Assembly: GCA_016717325.1 (NCBI GenBank)
Contig: JADKFV010000019.1
Span: 1 to 62,631, forward strand
Direction: 5' to 3'
DNA from: Bacteroidota bacterium
Lineage (GTDB): Bacteria; Bacteroidota; Bacteroidia; AKYH767-A; OLB10
Length of the DNA stretch: 62,631 bases
Shown here: piece by piece, positions 20,125 through 30,447 of the stretch
Layout: every line of letters starts with the position of its first letter
How positions within the stretch are numbered: position 1 is the first letter of the stretch
Program-made: the position numbers and the translations under genes
Notes under the pieces: model-generated
Seen by the model: only the letters and a program-made list of their open reading frames with translations
What the model was told of the DNA's origin: nothing
Databases searched by the model: none

Positions 20125-20926
20125 CTTTTTAATAAGGGCCAATGGCCAAAGCATGGATGAAACATTTACTTTGGCATTGCAACAATATGCCGAAGGTAAT
20201 TATGATTATGCAAGTGAGCTTGCTCAGCGTGTTATGTTTTTCGATACGGATTACAAATACATTCCCGGTTGCGATTTATTGGTGGCCAAGTGTTACATGC
20301 AAAAAAAAGAATTTACTCTGGCGGCAAATTTTTTCGAAAAAGCTTTCAGCAATAATACCAACGACAGCATTCGCACGGAGTGTTTATTTGACAAAGCATC
20401 GTGCCACTTGCTTCAACGCGAATACAATTTTGCCCTTACCGAATTATTGACGATTCGCGACAAGCATTTACAACCCAATACTACAAAAAAGAAAAATTTA
20501 TTTTTGGCTGTTACCTATTATTACCTCAACGAATTTGAGCTTTCTAAATTAAACATGCTGGCCATTGATGCATTAGATAGTTTGGAAACAAAAAAAATTG
20601 ACCAGCTATATTTACAGAACGACAAACTTACAAAGCGGTACAAACCAAAAACAGCCCGTATTATGAGTTTGATAATTCCCGGCAGTGGACAGATGTATGC
20701 AGGTGATTATAAAAATGGCATAAACTCTCTTTTGCTTGTAGCTGCTTTTTCTTATCTTGGATACACTGTTGTAGTAAATGGTACCTTAGGCGATGCCATT
20801 ATTTCTATACTGCCTTGGTTACAGCGGTATTACTATGGCTCATCGCAAAAGGCAGAAATAATTTGCCGCGATAAATTGCAGTATGAAAGAAACAAACTCA
20901 TACAAAATTATCTCAAGCAACTTTAG
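20075..20926 (+). CDS. TPR protein with C-terminal membrane hairpin, copy 2
   Basis: 283 residues with the same plan as the preceding gene: signal peptide (IIAWIVCTSFLIRANGQ), TPR-like repeats (LALQQYAEGNYDYASELAQR; CYMQKKEFTLAANFFEKAF; FDKASCHLLQREYNFALTEL), then IMSLIIPGSGQMYAGDYKNG and two hydrophobic stretches (INSLLLVAAFSYLGYTVVV, DAIISILPWLQRYYYG). Sequence identity to copy 1 is low outside the PGxGxxYAGxxxxG motif, so the duplication is old. It starts 50 bases inside copy 1, which suggests translational coupling. It is the last gene of the four-gene run and converges on the T9SS gene at 20954, with only 27 bases between. Confidence 0.7.
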   Translation: MKNIFCKSIIAWIVCTSFLIRANGQSMDETFTLALQQYAEGNYDYASELAQRVMFFDTDYKYIPGCDLLVAKCYMQKKEFTLAANFFEKAFSNNTNDSIRTECLFDKASCHLLQREYNFALTELLTIRDKHLQPNTTKKKNLFLAVTYYYLNEFELSKLNMLAIDALDSLETKKIDQLYLQNDKLTKRYKPKTARIMSLIIPGSGQMYAGDYKNGINSLLLVAAFSYLGYTVVVNGTLGDAIISILPWLQRYYYGSSQKAEIICRDKLQYERNKLIQNYLKQL

Positions 20927-20953
20927 TTTGGATATTCTCCGGAAGGAAACTTT

Positions 20954-22577
20954 TTAATAGATAGCCACCTTTGTTGTTAGTGGCAGTTGCCCATCGTATA
21001 TGGTTATAGTATATATGCCTCGCGAAAATGACGATACATCTATTTGTTGATTGCGTAAATTTGCATTACCCTGCAGGCAAATTTTTCCATCAGCACTGTG
21101 TATCACATAAGGCATATTTGTGTTTCTGTTTTTCAACTGCAATAAGTGATTTGCATTGTCGTAAAAAATATAGTTACTGCTTAAATGAATGGTTGGCACA
21201 GAAAGCGCTATGCTGATAACCGTTGAAGGAGTTTGACATCCATTGCTATCGCTTATTAAAACATAATAACTACCGGCTACTGTTGGCACAAAATAATTAT
21301 TGGTGCCCAACACTAAGTTTACATTGTTCACATTAAACCATTGATAAGAATTCGCTGGCGAAGAATACAATGTATCGCCCGACAAAGTCACCGTTGGCAC
21401 GGCAGGCAATTGAAACTCGGTAACAAAATTTTGTTTGTATACTGAATCACAACCAACACTATTGCATGCAACCAATACTACATCAAAGCTACCATAGTTG
21501 TTATAACATATGCTGGTGGGATTTTGATCGGTGGATGTAGTGGGAGATGCTCCGGCAAAATACCATTGCCATGTTGTAGGAGTATTTTGTGAGAGGTCGT
21601 AAAAGTCTATGCACGTTTTATCGCACCATAATGTATCGCTCGATGAAAATAATGCCGCAGGCACATTACCACATGCTGTATAAGCAACCACTATGGTATC
21701 TGTTTTTGTATCACATGTGGTTACAGCACTTACATAATAAGTTCCCGGAGCATTAACTACCAACGAAGAATTTGTGCTTCCGTTTTGCCATGTATACGAA
21801 TTAAAAGTTCCATTCACATTCAACACTAATGAATCACCATTGCATAAAGTGGTATCGTTACCAAAATTTATATTTGGCTGCACCACAACATTGCAAGTTG
21901 AAGTAGTATCAATAAGGTGATAAAAAATATTTTCCATCAGTTGTAAATCTACCGGGTCGGCAGAGCGTATCCAATCCTGATCGGTGGTGGTAATTAGCTT
22001 TCCTGTACAAGGAGTTGGAGGGCAAAAGAAAAAACCTAAATTAAAGTTTTGATTCTTTATAACTGCTGATACAGTAGGAGTTGTATTAGCTTCTACTCCA
22101 TACCAATAATAATTAATTGACGCCACACTGTTTGGGGTGTTTGCAAAAGTTGATTGCGGAAACACGGGCTGCAAATCGCCACTTAATTCGGTACCCCAGG
22201 CAAATGTACCACCGAGAATATTTACCAAACTTTCAAAAGCTGCCGTGGTGGAATAAAATTTCAGGTATTCCGCCTGTATGTATACCGGCTTTCCTGTCTG
22301 CAAAAATTGTTGAATGGTGGTTACATAATTTGCAGGTAATGTAATCACACCCGATGAAATGATAATCACATCGGTAGTGGCAAAAAACGCATTGCTGTTT
22401 AATAGTATTTGTGGTTCTATGGTTGCGGTATGACCAAGGCTGCTGATTAAATTTAACCAAACGGTATCCATTACATGTCCAACATTATAGCTTTGGCTCT
22501 CTATAATTTTTACATTCAAGGCATTGCAAAAACTGCACATGAATACGAAATAAACAGCAAGTAAAACCCTTTTTCAT
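20954..22577 (-). CDS. T9SS protein: amidotransferase-like N-terminus plus the shared PKD/Ig cassette; one frameshift in signal peptide
   Basis: The ATG at 22577 reads into a shifted signal peptide. Removing one G from the GGG at about 22566-22568 gives MKKVLLAVYFVFMCSFCNA and then the long intact frame from 22540. Residues about 20-215 (VKIIESQSYNVGHVMDTVW, TTDVIIISSGVI, FLQTGKPVYIQAEY) look like a class I glutamine-amidotransferase or ThuA-like fold without an obvious catalytic triad. An Ig-like domain follows (NDTTLCNGDSLVLN), then the shared cassette at bases 21206-21646 (SSSDTLWCDKTCIDFYDLS to ISDSNGC). The tail (LKNRNTNMPYVIHSADGKI ... FSRGIYTITIYDGQ) is a short type A-like sorting domain. 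This is the most diverged copy of the cassette in the window, and the N-terminus is unrelated to the propellers of its neighbours. Confidence 0.75.
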
Positions 22578-22584
22578 TTTGTGA

Positions 22585-24864
22585 TTACATTTTAGAAATG
22601 ACCTTTACATATGCTCCCTTTTCAGTAATGAATTTTAACTGATATGTGCCGGCATTTACATTTTGCAAGTTTATAGTATTAGACATTTCGTTTATTGTTT
22701 TTGAAACTACTATGCGGCCTGTGATATCATAAAGTTCGACCAATACGTTTTCGGAAATTGATGGCGAAAGTGTTATGGTTAATTCATTACTGGCAGGATT
22801 TGGGAAAACACTAATACCTGAACTGCCGGTAAGATTTTGGAACGAAGTATAGAAACCAAAAGTTGGTGATGGCACCGAACAACCATTGCTATCGAAAGCT
22901 AACACAAAATAATTACCATCTACTACAGGCACAAAATAATTGTTTGTACTTAAAACAACATTGATATTATTGGTATTGTACCATTGATATGCAAATGCAG
23001 GTGATGAATATAAAGTGTCGTTGCTATATGAAATGGTTGGAGCAACAGGTAACTGAAACTCGGTAACAAAATCATCGAGGAAAAGAGAATCGCAGGCAAT
23101 GGCATTACATGCAACAAGGGTAACATCAAAGCTTCCATAATTATTATAACATATTCCGGTAGGGTTTTGGTCGGTGGATGTGGAAGGCGATGCCCCCTGA
23201 AAATACCATGTCCACGATGTCGGATTATTTAACGATAGATCGGTAAAGTCAATACAGGTTTTATCGCACCATAGCGTATCGCTCGATGATAGTGCTGCCA
23301 CAATTCCTGCACATTGAATAAAATCTACGTTTATAGAATCTACTCCTTTGCAACCGCTGTTATTTGTAACTTCTACTCCGTAAGTTCCGTTAACTGTAGC
23401 TGTATACGTACTGTTTGTACTTCCATCCTGCCACAAGTAGTTTTTACCCGGCCCGGCATTCAATACCAACGATTGCCCTATGCAAAGTGTAGTATCGTTA
23501 CCAAGTGCTACCACCGGTTGAATGCCAATATTTACAATTGTATTAATGGTATCGCTTGTAAGATTTAAATACACCAAAATCAACTGCACATTGTAAGTTC
23601 CCGAGTCGGTAAACTGATGTGCCGGATTGGCTATATATGCCGTATTGTTTGCTCCTGAATTGGGGTCGCCAAAATTCCATTGTATAGCAATGATGTTACC
23701 TCCATTAAACAAACTAAAATGTGTTGAATCGCCAAGGCATAAATCCTGTGCCTGTATATTGGTGCCTAATATATTGGTAACAAAATCGGGCAAGCCCAAT
23801 GCACATGTACCGGGGCTAACGTTAACAGCATTGTTCACAGCATTACAGGCAGTACCTGCCGAATCGGGCGAATTAATAACTCCAACCCATTGGGTGCTGT
23901 AGCGGGCAAAATATATTTTACCATCGAGTGCCAATTGTATATCGCCCGGTATATCGGTAAATGTATGTACCGAAATTCCCGAAGCTATGATAGCAGCGTT
24001 GCTACCTGCATTCATATCGAACTGATAAATTTCGCCCGGAGTATAATCTACATTGCAGCAATATAAATAATTACCACTTGCCGAAAACTCGGTGCTGTAA
24101 GGATAATAGCTTGTTGGAAAAGTTTTTGATACCGGATTCGAAAACACTCCGGTACTGTTATCGAAATCGATCAACTCCATTGTGTGCATATCATAAGTGG
24201 TCATAGCACATTTTGTGCTTTGCGCATTGAAACTCATGCCGCCTGTCCATATTCCCGTCATACCGGCACCTATAGTTTGCATCACTGCAGGTTGCACACC
24301 TGCGGCAGTTACTAAAGCAGTATAGTAATTTGAATTATTTAAGCCATGCACTGTCACCCAAAAATCGACACCGTTTGCATGATAACATGCAGTAACTTTT
24401 TCGCCAAGTGCACCAGGCACTACCGAAACATTTTTTGATGTTACATCGCCAAGTCCTCCATTTAATTTAAGATCTACTTTCGAATATCGCAAACCGTTTG
24501 CACCTCCGGTTTCGGCAATGGTAAAAATATAATACACCGAGTCTAAATTTGCCGGATCGGGAAATGCCAGTGCCGATTGCGATGACGAACCTCCGCCCAT
24601 CAAACCGTTACCGTTCGGCATTTGAGCATGATTTTTATTCCACACAAATTGCCCATCCGAATAAAATAATAAATTACCATAACCATCGCTCATTGAAGTA
24701 CAGCCTTCTGTGGCACTTAATGCACCATTAGGATCGTTTACGGGAACACCGCTGGTGAAGTCGATTCCTGCATTGTACCCAAAGTACCAATGTGCAGTTT
24801 CCTTTTGTGCAAAAGCTGTTGTTGCTAAATACACGCTTGCTATGAGTAAAAATATTTTTTTCAT
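22585..24864 (-). CDS. T9SS beta-propeller/PKD/Ig surface protein (array-type)
   Basis: 759 residues. Signal peptide 1-19 (MKKIFLLIASVYLATTAFA). Residues 20-365 are a probable beta-propeller with GNLLFYSDGQFVWNKNH, GEKVTACYHANGVDFWVTVHG, MELIDFDNSTG and LALDGKIYFARY. PKD domain 376-448 (IQWNFGDPNSG ... GTYNVQL), Ig-like domain 450-515 (LGNDTTLCIGQSLVLNAG), shared cassette 527-673 (bases 22846-23286; WCDKTCIDF, WYFQGASPSTSTDQNP, ICYNNYGSFDV, then an Ig-like YQWYNTNNINVV), and type A sorting domain 684-759 (ISVFPNPASNELTITL). The frame is intact. It stands outside the seven-gene operon but has the same plan, so it is a dispersed member of that family. Likely a surface or secreted binding protein; no enzymatic motif is seen. 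Confidence 0.87.
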   Translation of the reverse strand: MKKIFLLIASVYLATTAFAQKETAHWYFGYNAGIDFTSGVPVNDPNGALSATEGCTSMSDGYGNLLFYSDGQFVWNKNHAQMPNGNGLMGGGSSSQSALAFPDPANLDSVYYIFTIAETGGANGLRYSKVDLKLNGGLGDVTSKNVSVVPGALGEKVTACYHANGVDFWVTVHGLNNSNYYTALVTAAGVQPAVMQTIGAGMTGIWTGGMSFNAQSTKCAMTTYDMHTMELIDFDNSTGVFSNPVSKTFPTSYYPYSTEFSASGNYLYCCNVDYTPGEIYQFDMNAGSNAAIIASGISVHTFTDIPGDIQLALDGKIYFARYSTQWVGVINSPDSAGTACNAVNNAVNVSPGTCALGLPDFVTNILGTNIQAQDLCLGDSTHFSLFNGGNIIAIQWNFGDPNSGANNTAYIANPAHQFTDSGTYNVQLILVYLNLTSDTINTIVNIGIQPVVALGNDTTLCIGQSLVLNAGPGKNYLWQDGSTNSTYTATVNGTYGVEVTNNSGCKGVDSINVDFIQCAGIVAALSSSDTLWCDKTCIDFTDLSLNNPTSWTWYFQGASPSTSTDQNPTGICYNNYGSFDVTLVACNAIACDSLFLDDFVTEFQLPVAPTISYSNDTLYSSPAFAYQWYNTNNINVVLSTNNYFVPVVDGNYFVLAFDSNGCSVPSPTFGFYTSFQNLTGSSGISVFPNPASNELTITLSPSISENVLVELYDITGRIVVSKTINEMSNTINLQNVNAGTYQLKFITEKGAYVKVISKM

Positions 24865-24904
24865 ATTGCTTTGTTTTTAATGTTCTGTTTATTTTGAGAT
24901 GCCA

Positions 24905-24931
24905 CAAACTTAAAAATAAATATGGCACAAA
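24905..24931 (-). promoter_or_regulatory. Probable promoter of 22585-24864
   Basis: TAAGTTTG (24912-24905) matches TAnnTTTG exactly, with TTTG (24931-24928) 15 bases upstream, a slightly short spacing. The ATG lies 40 bases downstream. Confidence 0.45.
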
Positions 24932-25040
24932 AAATTGTTAGTTTAATATTATACTGCCAAAGTAATCTTTGCCACGGCTAAGCTTTCTCTGTTTAACAAA
25001 TAGCATAAACACTTCTCAAAAAGTGTAAACGCCAATGTTT

Positions 25041-26462
25041 CTATTTCAAAACAATCACTTTTTTCGACACGCTCTTTCTTTCACTTTGTACCGTCACTGT
25101 ATACAATCCATTGCTAAACGCAGATAAATCGAGCAGGCAATAATCATCGCAACTGTTGATGGTTTCACTTTTTATTATGCTTCCCATTGCATTGCTAACC
25201 GTAACTGTAAACGATGAATAAATATTATTCACCTTCATATAAAACAAACCATCACCAGGGTTGGGGTAAATTACCATATCAGGCTTTGCAACGGCATCGT
25301 TTATGCCACTGCTTGCATATACCAAACCAAGGCTGTCGGTTTTTATAATATACATGGCTGGCCCGGTGGTGCCTGTACATATAAATCCTTTATCTTTTGT
25401 AGTGACCAAATAATTACCTTGCGCACTGCCAACCCCTGCATACCATCGTGTCCATAATGTATCGCCATTTTCGTTGGCTCTAATTAACAATAAATTATAA
25501 TTTAATTGAGGAAATGGGTTTGCAATACTACCTGTTAATATATATCCTGTTGAATCTACAATATCAATTGATTTGGCGCCACTTTCTTTCGGATGTTTAT
25601 AAACTTTTGTGAACATTGTATCACCAATAGAATTTGTTTTGATTAAATAAACATTGTAATCCGATATTAAAGTATCGAAAGTAATGCCAGCAATAACAAA
25701 GCCACTATCGGGAGTTTGTTTTATTGAGTAGCCACCACTTAACCTTGAATTAAAATAAGTGCGGGTCCAAACAGTATCTTGAAGGGAGTCCGTTTTGATG
25801 AGGTAGACTCCACCCAAAAATGGTCCTGTTTGATTTACACCAGTGATAGAAAAACCATTGGTAAATGTATTGATAATGTCATATCCTTCATTTGAATATA
25901 TAGCATCTCCATAAGTTCTAAATTTTTCAATTGCACCTACACTATCAGCAATCAATAAATACACATCGTAGTCGGTATTTTGACTTAAATAAAGTCCAGT
26001 TACTGGAATTTTATTTGCTAAGCCGGTAGGCATGCTTTCGGGTTCATTTTTATAAGCACCTCCAGATAATTTTGTTGTCCACAATGTATCTCCATTAATA
26101 TTCAATCTGATCAACCATGTTTTTTGGCCTAAGCCAGAATTCCATATTCCCAATACCATATAGCCGCTATCGGGCAGTTGTTCTATCCTTAACGCACCAT
26201 CCATTCCACCTCCCCCATATAGTTTTATCCATTGTATATTTCCAATCGAGTCTAGTTTTAGTATGGCAGCATCGTTATTATTATAAAATGATACCCCACA
26301 AACAACATACCCTCCATCGTACGTTTGTTTGATACAATCAGCCTCATTACACCCTAATGTGTCAATAATTTTTTCGAATGTATTTGCCTGAGCTACTGTA
26401 GATTTACTTAAAACAATTAGTGAGAAAACAAGCAATAGCTTTTTCATTTTTTTTTGTTTCAT
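25041..26462 (-). CDS. Secreted T9SS protein with repeated DGGYV/W-type propeller blades
   Basis: 473 residues. The signal peptide is best read from the second methionine cluster (MKKLLLVFSLIVLSKSTVAQ). The body consists of about seven repeats of the form Q-x2-D-G-G-Y-V-x2-G with later D-x-G-[ND]-x2-W: CIKQTYDGGYVVCG, QLPDSGYMVLG, QTPDSGFVIAG, TTKDKGFICTG alternate with LKLDSIGNIQWIKLYGG and NENGDTLWTRWY. This is a common propeller repeat in Bacteroidota secreted proteins. The type A sorting domain (MVIYPNPGDGLFYMKVNN ... SAFSNGLYTVTVQSERKSVSKKVIVLK) is at 395-473. A partial copy of the DNA for this tail is found again at 31808-31930. The frame is intact. Function beyond export and likely ligand binding is unknown. 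Confidence 0.82.
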   Translation of the reverse strand: MKQKKMKKLLLVFSLIVLSKSTVAQANTFEKIIDTLGCNEADCIKQTYDGGYVVCGVSFYNNNDAAILKLDSIGNIQWIKLYGGGGMDGALRIEQLPDSGYMVLGIWNSGLGQKTWLIRLNINGDTLWTTKLSGGAYKNEPESMPTGLANKIPVTGLYLSQNTDYDVYLLIADSVGAIEKFRTYGDAIYSNEGYDIINTFTNGFSITGVNQTGPFLGGVYLIKTDSLQDTVWTRTYFNSRLSGGYSIKQTPDSGFVIAGITFDTLISDYNVYLIKTNSIGDTMFTKVYKHPKESGAKSIDIVDSTGYILTGSIANPFPQLNYNLLLIRANENGDTLWTRWYAGVGSAQGNYLVTTKDKGFICTGTTGPAMYIIKTDSLGLVYASSGINDAVAKPDMVIYPNPGDGLFYMKVNNIYSSFTVTVSNAMGSIIKSETINSCDDYCLLDLSAFSNGLYTVTVQSERKSVSKKVIVLK

Positions 26463-26519
26463 ATTTATTAATTTTAAAATCGGAATGGATGGTGCTCAGA
26501 ATATTAAAATATGGCCTTT

Positions 26520-29500
26520 TTATTTCTCGACAGATATTTTGCCGGAGGCAATGAATTTATTGCCACACTTGAGCGTATAAAAATAAAGGCCGGGTAATAC
26601 ATCTGTAGTTTGCCATATTATTTCGCCCTGTTGTTGTTGAAGTTTGTATTGCTTAACTACACGGCCGCTAATGTCGTTTATGAATAAAACATTTTCGCTG
26701 CTTGCATCGTATACGGTGTACGTTATAATTGTAAATTCCTTAGCCGGGTTTGGAGCAACTTTTACTAATGTGCTGTTTAAATTTCCTTGGTTCGAAAACG
26801 AGCCCAATCCGCTTCTGTTTCCAACAGTTTGTGTAGCATTTTCGAAACAAATATTGTAGTAGTAACACAAAAAGTTTTGCGCCAGTATTGCTGCATAATC
26901 GTCATCGGTGGAGGCCAAGTTTGTCATAGCATCAATCTGTGTTGTGGTAAGTTCATAATAATTGTGCCCACCTTGTATTAGCGCCTTCCGCAAATTAAAA
27001 TATGCAACATATTTATTGTAGGTAATTTGTTGGTCGGCACTCATTGTAAAATTGGTTTGCATGCTTGTTAATAAATTTTGTGCTGCCGTAATATTGTTAT
27101 TTGCAAAATAATTTTCTATCAAATCGTATTTTGCTGCAAGGGTTTGTATCCGATTTAGCCAATAATTTACGGTATCGTCACAGTTGTAATTTGTTGAACC
27201 AGTGCTGTTTACTATGTAAGCTTTATAGTACAAATTGGAAATAATTGCATTTGATGTAATGGCCATATCACTACTAAAATGAGCCATAGTGCTTTCCATT
27301 ACAGTGCGTAATGTGCTTTGATTCCACGATGCCATTATTAACCAAATCATATATTGATGCAATGGATTTGCAATTCCATTTTGTAAAGTATTTACAAATT
27401 CCATATCACGGGTTGCATCGGGGTTGGCCATACATATTGCGAACAACATTGCCGGTGGCAAAATATTACTTGTTGCTGCTTCATACAATACTTCTTGCGA
27501 AACATAAGGCGACAATGCCATTAAACCGGTATGCATTTGCATTGCATTGGCTTGCCATCCGGTTTGCATATTACTCAACAATACAGCTCTATTTCCTCCA
27601 TCCATAGTTTGACTATACACGTAGCTTAAATTTTGAAATGCCATTTCCAAACTATCATATTCTTGAACCAAGTTTTCCATTTCGGAGTTCGATATTTTGG
27701 CTATATTGCCATGTGGCAAACATTCATTTTCGCCTGTATTTGTAACAATAGCTACATTAAATGTGGCTGCTGGGGCATCGGCTGCAGTGCAGTGGTAGTT
27801 CAATTTTAATGTCGTATTGTTGTTGAAATCAATTGCAGGTGCACCAAAATACGAAAAGGAATTACCTGCAGGAAAAGATGTTGTTCCTTGATTTAAGCAT
27901 ACTCCAAAAGGGTTTATTCCATTCGAAAAACATTAAAATCATAAATTGAATTGAGTATATTCGAATTACAAATATATTGCAAGTCATGAATGAATGGTAA
28001 AACATTGTCGCGATTTACTCCATAAGCATCGTTGGCAATATTCAAATTCGAAAACGAATTTAAGTATACTACATTATCTGCTGCACCCGAATTAAAAATT
28101 TGTACTCCATGTGATGTGGCATTATTTGATGTGGCATAAATATTATTTTCTTCAATCGCAAATCCACTGCAACCTCTCATGTCGATGCCATAGTGGTCAC
28201 TAACAAAAGCATTTGTGTTGCATACTTCAATATTATTATTCAAAATAACAGCGTTGTTTACGCCACGGCCAAGTATGCCAATTGCATTATTAATAAAATC
28301 GGTATTGCTTACATGAAAAGGATGATTTTTTGAAATGGTGGAAGCCTGTATACCACGATATAAATTACTGAAAGTTGTTTTTGTAAAATATCCCGGAGGG
28401 CAAGGTGTGCCATTTGGCAATGTGATAGCGCAATAAGGTACAACATAAAAACTGGCATCATAAGCTAATATTCCTATGCCTGCCATTGGCGCATTTGCAT
28501 TACCTGCTTGGTTGTTTGTAAATGTGCAAGCATCAAATCGTAATCCATCGATACCATAAAGTGATGCATGAACAGGAGGTGTGGTAAAGGAATAATTTTG
28601 TGATGTAGTTATAAAATTGGTGTGACTAAAATAACTCAAATTTGAAAGAGTTAAGTTGTTTATCACATTGTGGTATTCTTTAAACTCTACATCAATGGCA
28701 TTATCGCGAAAGGTTGCACCCGTGTTGCCAATAATTATTCCACCCGTTTGCGAAAAGTTGCCCGTTGAAGGATTCCAGTTGCGCGCACCCCACTGGGCAT
28801 ATTCTATTATCGAATTATTTTTTATTTCTAATTTGCCTTGTGCATTGGGTGCAATTTGAGAAAACGTACTTGTACCCCAAACTTCTACACCTTGCCATCC
28901 ATCATTTACCTCACATGCCCCTGCAATTAATTTATCAGAAGTAAATATTGCACCATTATCTAAAGTAAGCGTACTGCCTTGTTCAATAATTACTTTGCAT
29001 TGGGGCTAAACTGAAATTTCATATTATCGATAGTGAGATGCGAATTGCCTGTAATTCGTAATTCTGAAATTACTTGAACTGCACCTGAAGAAACTGCCCA
29101 TGGATTGTTGCTTGAATTATAAGTCCAAATTACCGGCAGTGCAGCATTGTGAATGTACACATCTGTCGATGCTGTTTGAGGATTGGGCGCACTAAGGTTT
29201 AATGAATAATCTTCTCCGTCTATTTGGTCGGGCAATGTGCGAAATGGCGTATTGCCGAGAAAAGTTGTGAAGTTGGGGCAAACAAATGGAGTTAAGTTTT
29301 TTATGAGTGTGAATTTTTTAGTTCCACCCAACATTGCGGGCATAAATGCAAATGGGTCAAACGCATTCACCAATCCAATATTCACTGAATTATTCGATGC
29401 CACATACATTAATCCATTTTCGGCAAATTCTATTTGTGAAAAACCGTAATCATTAGATTGGAAAACCTTATTGTAATAAGATTGGGTAAGGTCGGTTTCA

Positions 29501-30423
29501 TAAACACCATCAGCACCTGCTCCCACAAATAATTTTGTTCCTGCTAGATTTTGCGAAAATTCCACGCCTCGAAATCCATTTGCATTATTGCCGCCAATAT
29601 TTGGGATATCAAAAGGATGATATATTGGGGTATTAGGGTTAGTAATATCTAATAAACTATATCGCTGTATTCCTGGGCTATTTAAATAGCTTGCCCATAA
29701 AAGATAATTGCCATCCGGTGATAAATCCAATTCGGCAGTCATGCATCGCACTGCAGCTTGAATAGGGGGAGTAAACAATAACATTGCGCTTAATGTATTC
29801 CCATGGTTATCTATTGTTATTCTTCTTATCTGACCTGATTGCGCACTCAATGTTCCTGTGCCACATATTGCATAGATGTAACGGTCTCCATTTGTGTTAA
29901 AAGTTTTACTTATAGCAATAGCCCCAAACTCATTTAAAATTGTGAACTGGTCTATCAACATTGCAGTACTCAAAGTGTAGTTAAGCATATCGAGTTCGTA
30001 TTTCAATATGGAAAGTTGATTGCCGATTGTGAGCATGGTAAAAATGCTAAACTTTTTTTGGCATGGGCCGTTGTCGCCAAATGGCACAATAGATATTTCG
30101 GCATTCGAAACTGCCAAACTATTTCCAATTTGTGAGCTGTATTTATCGTATACTTTATTATCGCTCACATAAAATAATAAATCGTTATTGCTATCGTACT
30201 TGCTATTACCTACTTTGTCAACCGTGGGTGCTAATGCGTTAGCTTGATTAGGGTATTCCAAAATATCACTCACCAACGGATTTGTAGCCATTTCAACTTG
30301 TGCCGGTGCAATTGCCCAACGGTGCAATTGTGCTTGTGTATTGGAGCAAATACTTATCAGTATTGCTACCAGAGCATAAATCAATTTTCGCCCTGCTTTG
30401 CGGGATTTTAAATTCTTCTTCAT
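26520..30423 (-). CDS. Large secreted T9SS protein: propeller-like, beta-helix and helical regions; two frameshifts
   Basis: Three frames form one protein of about 1300 residues. The start is set at 30423 (MKKNLKSRKAGRKLIYALVAILISICSNTQAQ); the frame runs further upstream but into the IS element. The N-terminal 400 residues resemble the propellers of the array (ELDLSPDGNYLLWAS, GFRGVEFSQNLAGTKLFVGA). One A appears missing in AAAGT at about 28985, leading into a beta-helix (GILGRGVNNAVILNNNIEV, GIDMRGCSGFAIEENNIYA). One T appears missing in the T run at about 27927, leading into a mostly helical region with repeated short helices and a type A sorting domain (VKVAPNPAKEFTIITYTVY ... PGLYFYTLKCGNKF). 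The IS4 element lies directly upstream of the start and has probably cut the gene off from its promoter. Confidence 0.75.
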
Positions 30424-30438
30424 TTTTTTTAAAATTTT

Positions 30439-30447
30439 AAATTGTTT
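30439..30447. repeat. 9-bp target-site duplication, left copy
   Basis: AAATTGTTT directly before the left end of the IS element; the same nine bases follow its right end at 31769-31777. Confidence 0.85.

Noticed and set aside
26520..28666. Three separate genes at 26520-27803, 27914-28666 and 28990-30576
   Set aside because: The first lacks a signal peptide and the last lacks a sorting domain; one-base corrections in an A run and a T run join them into a single secreted protein, so they are listed as one.
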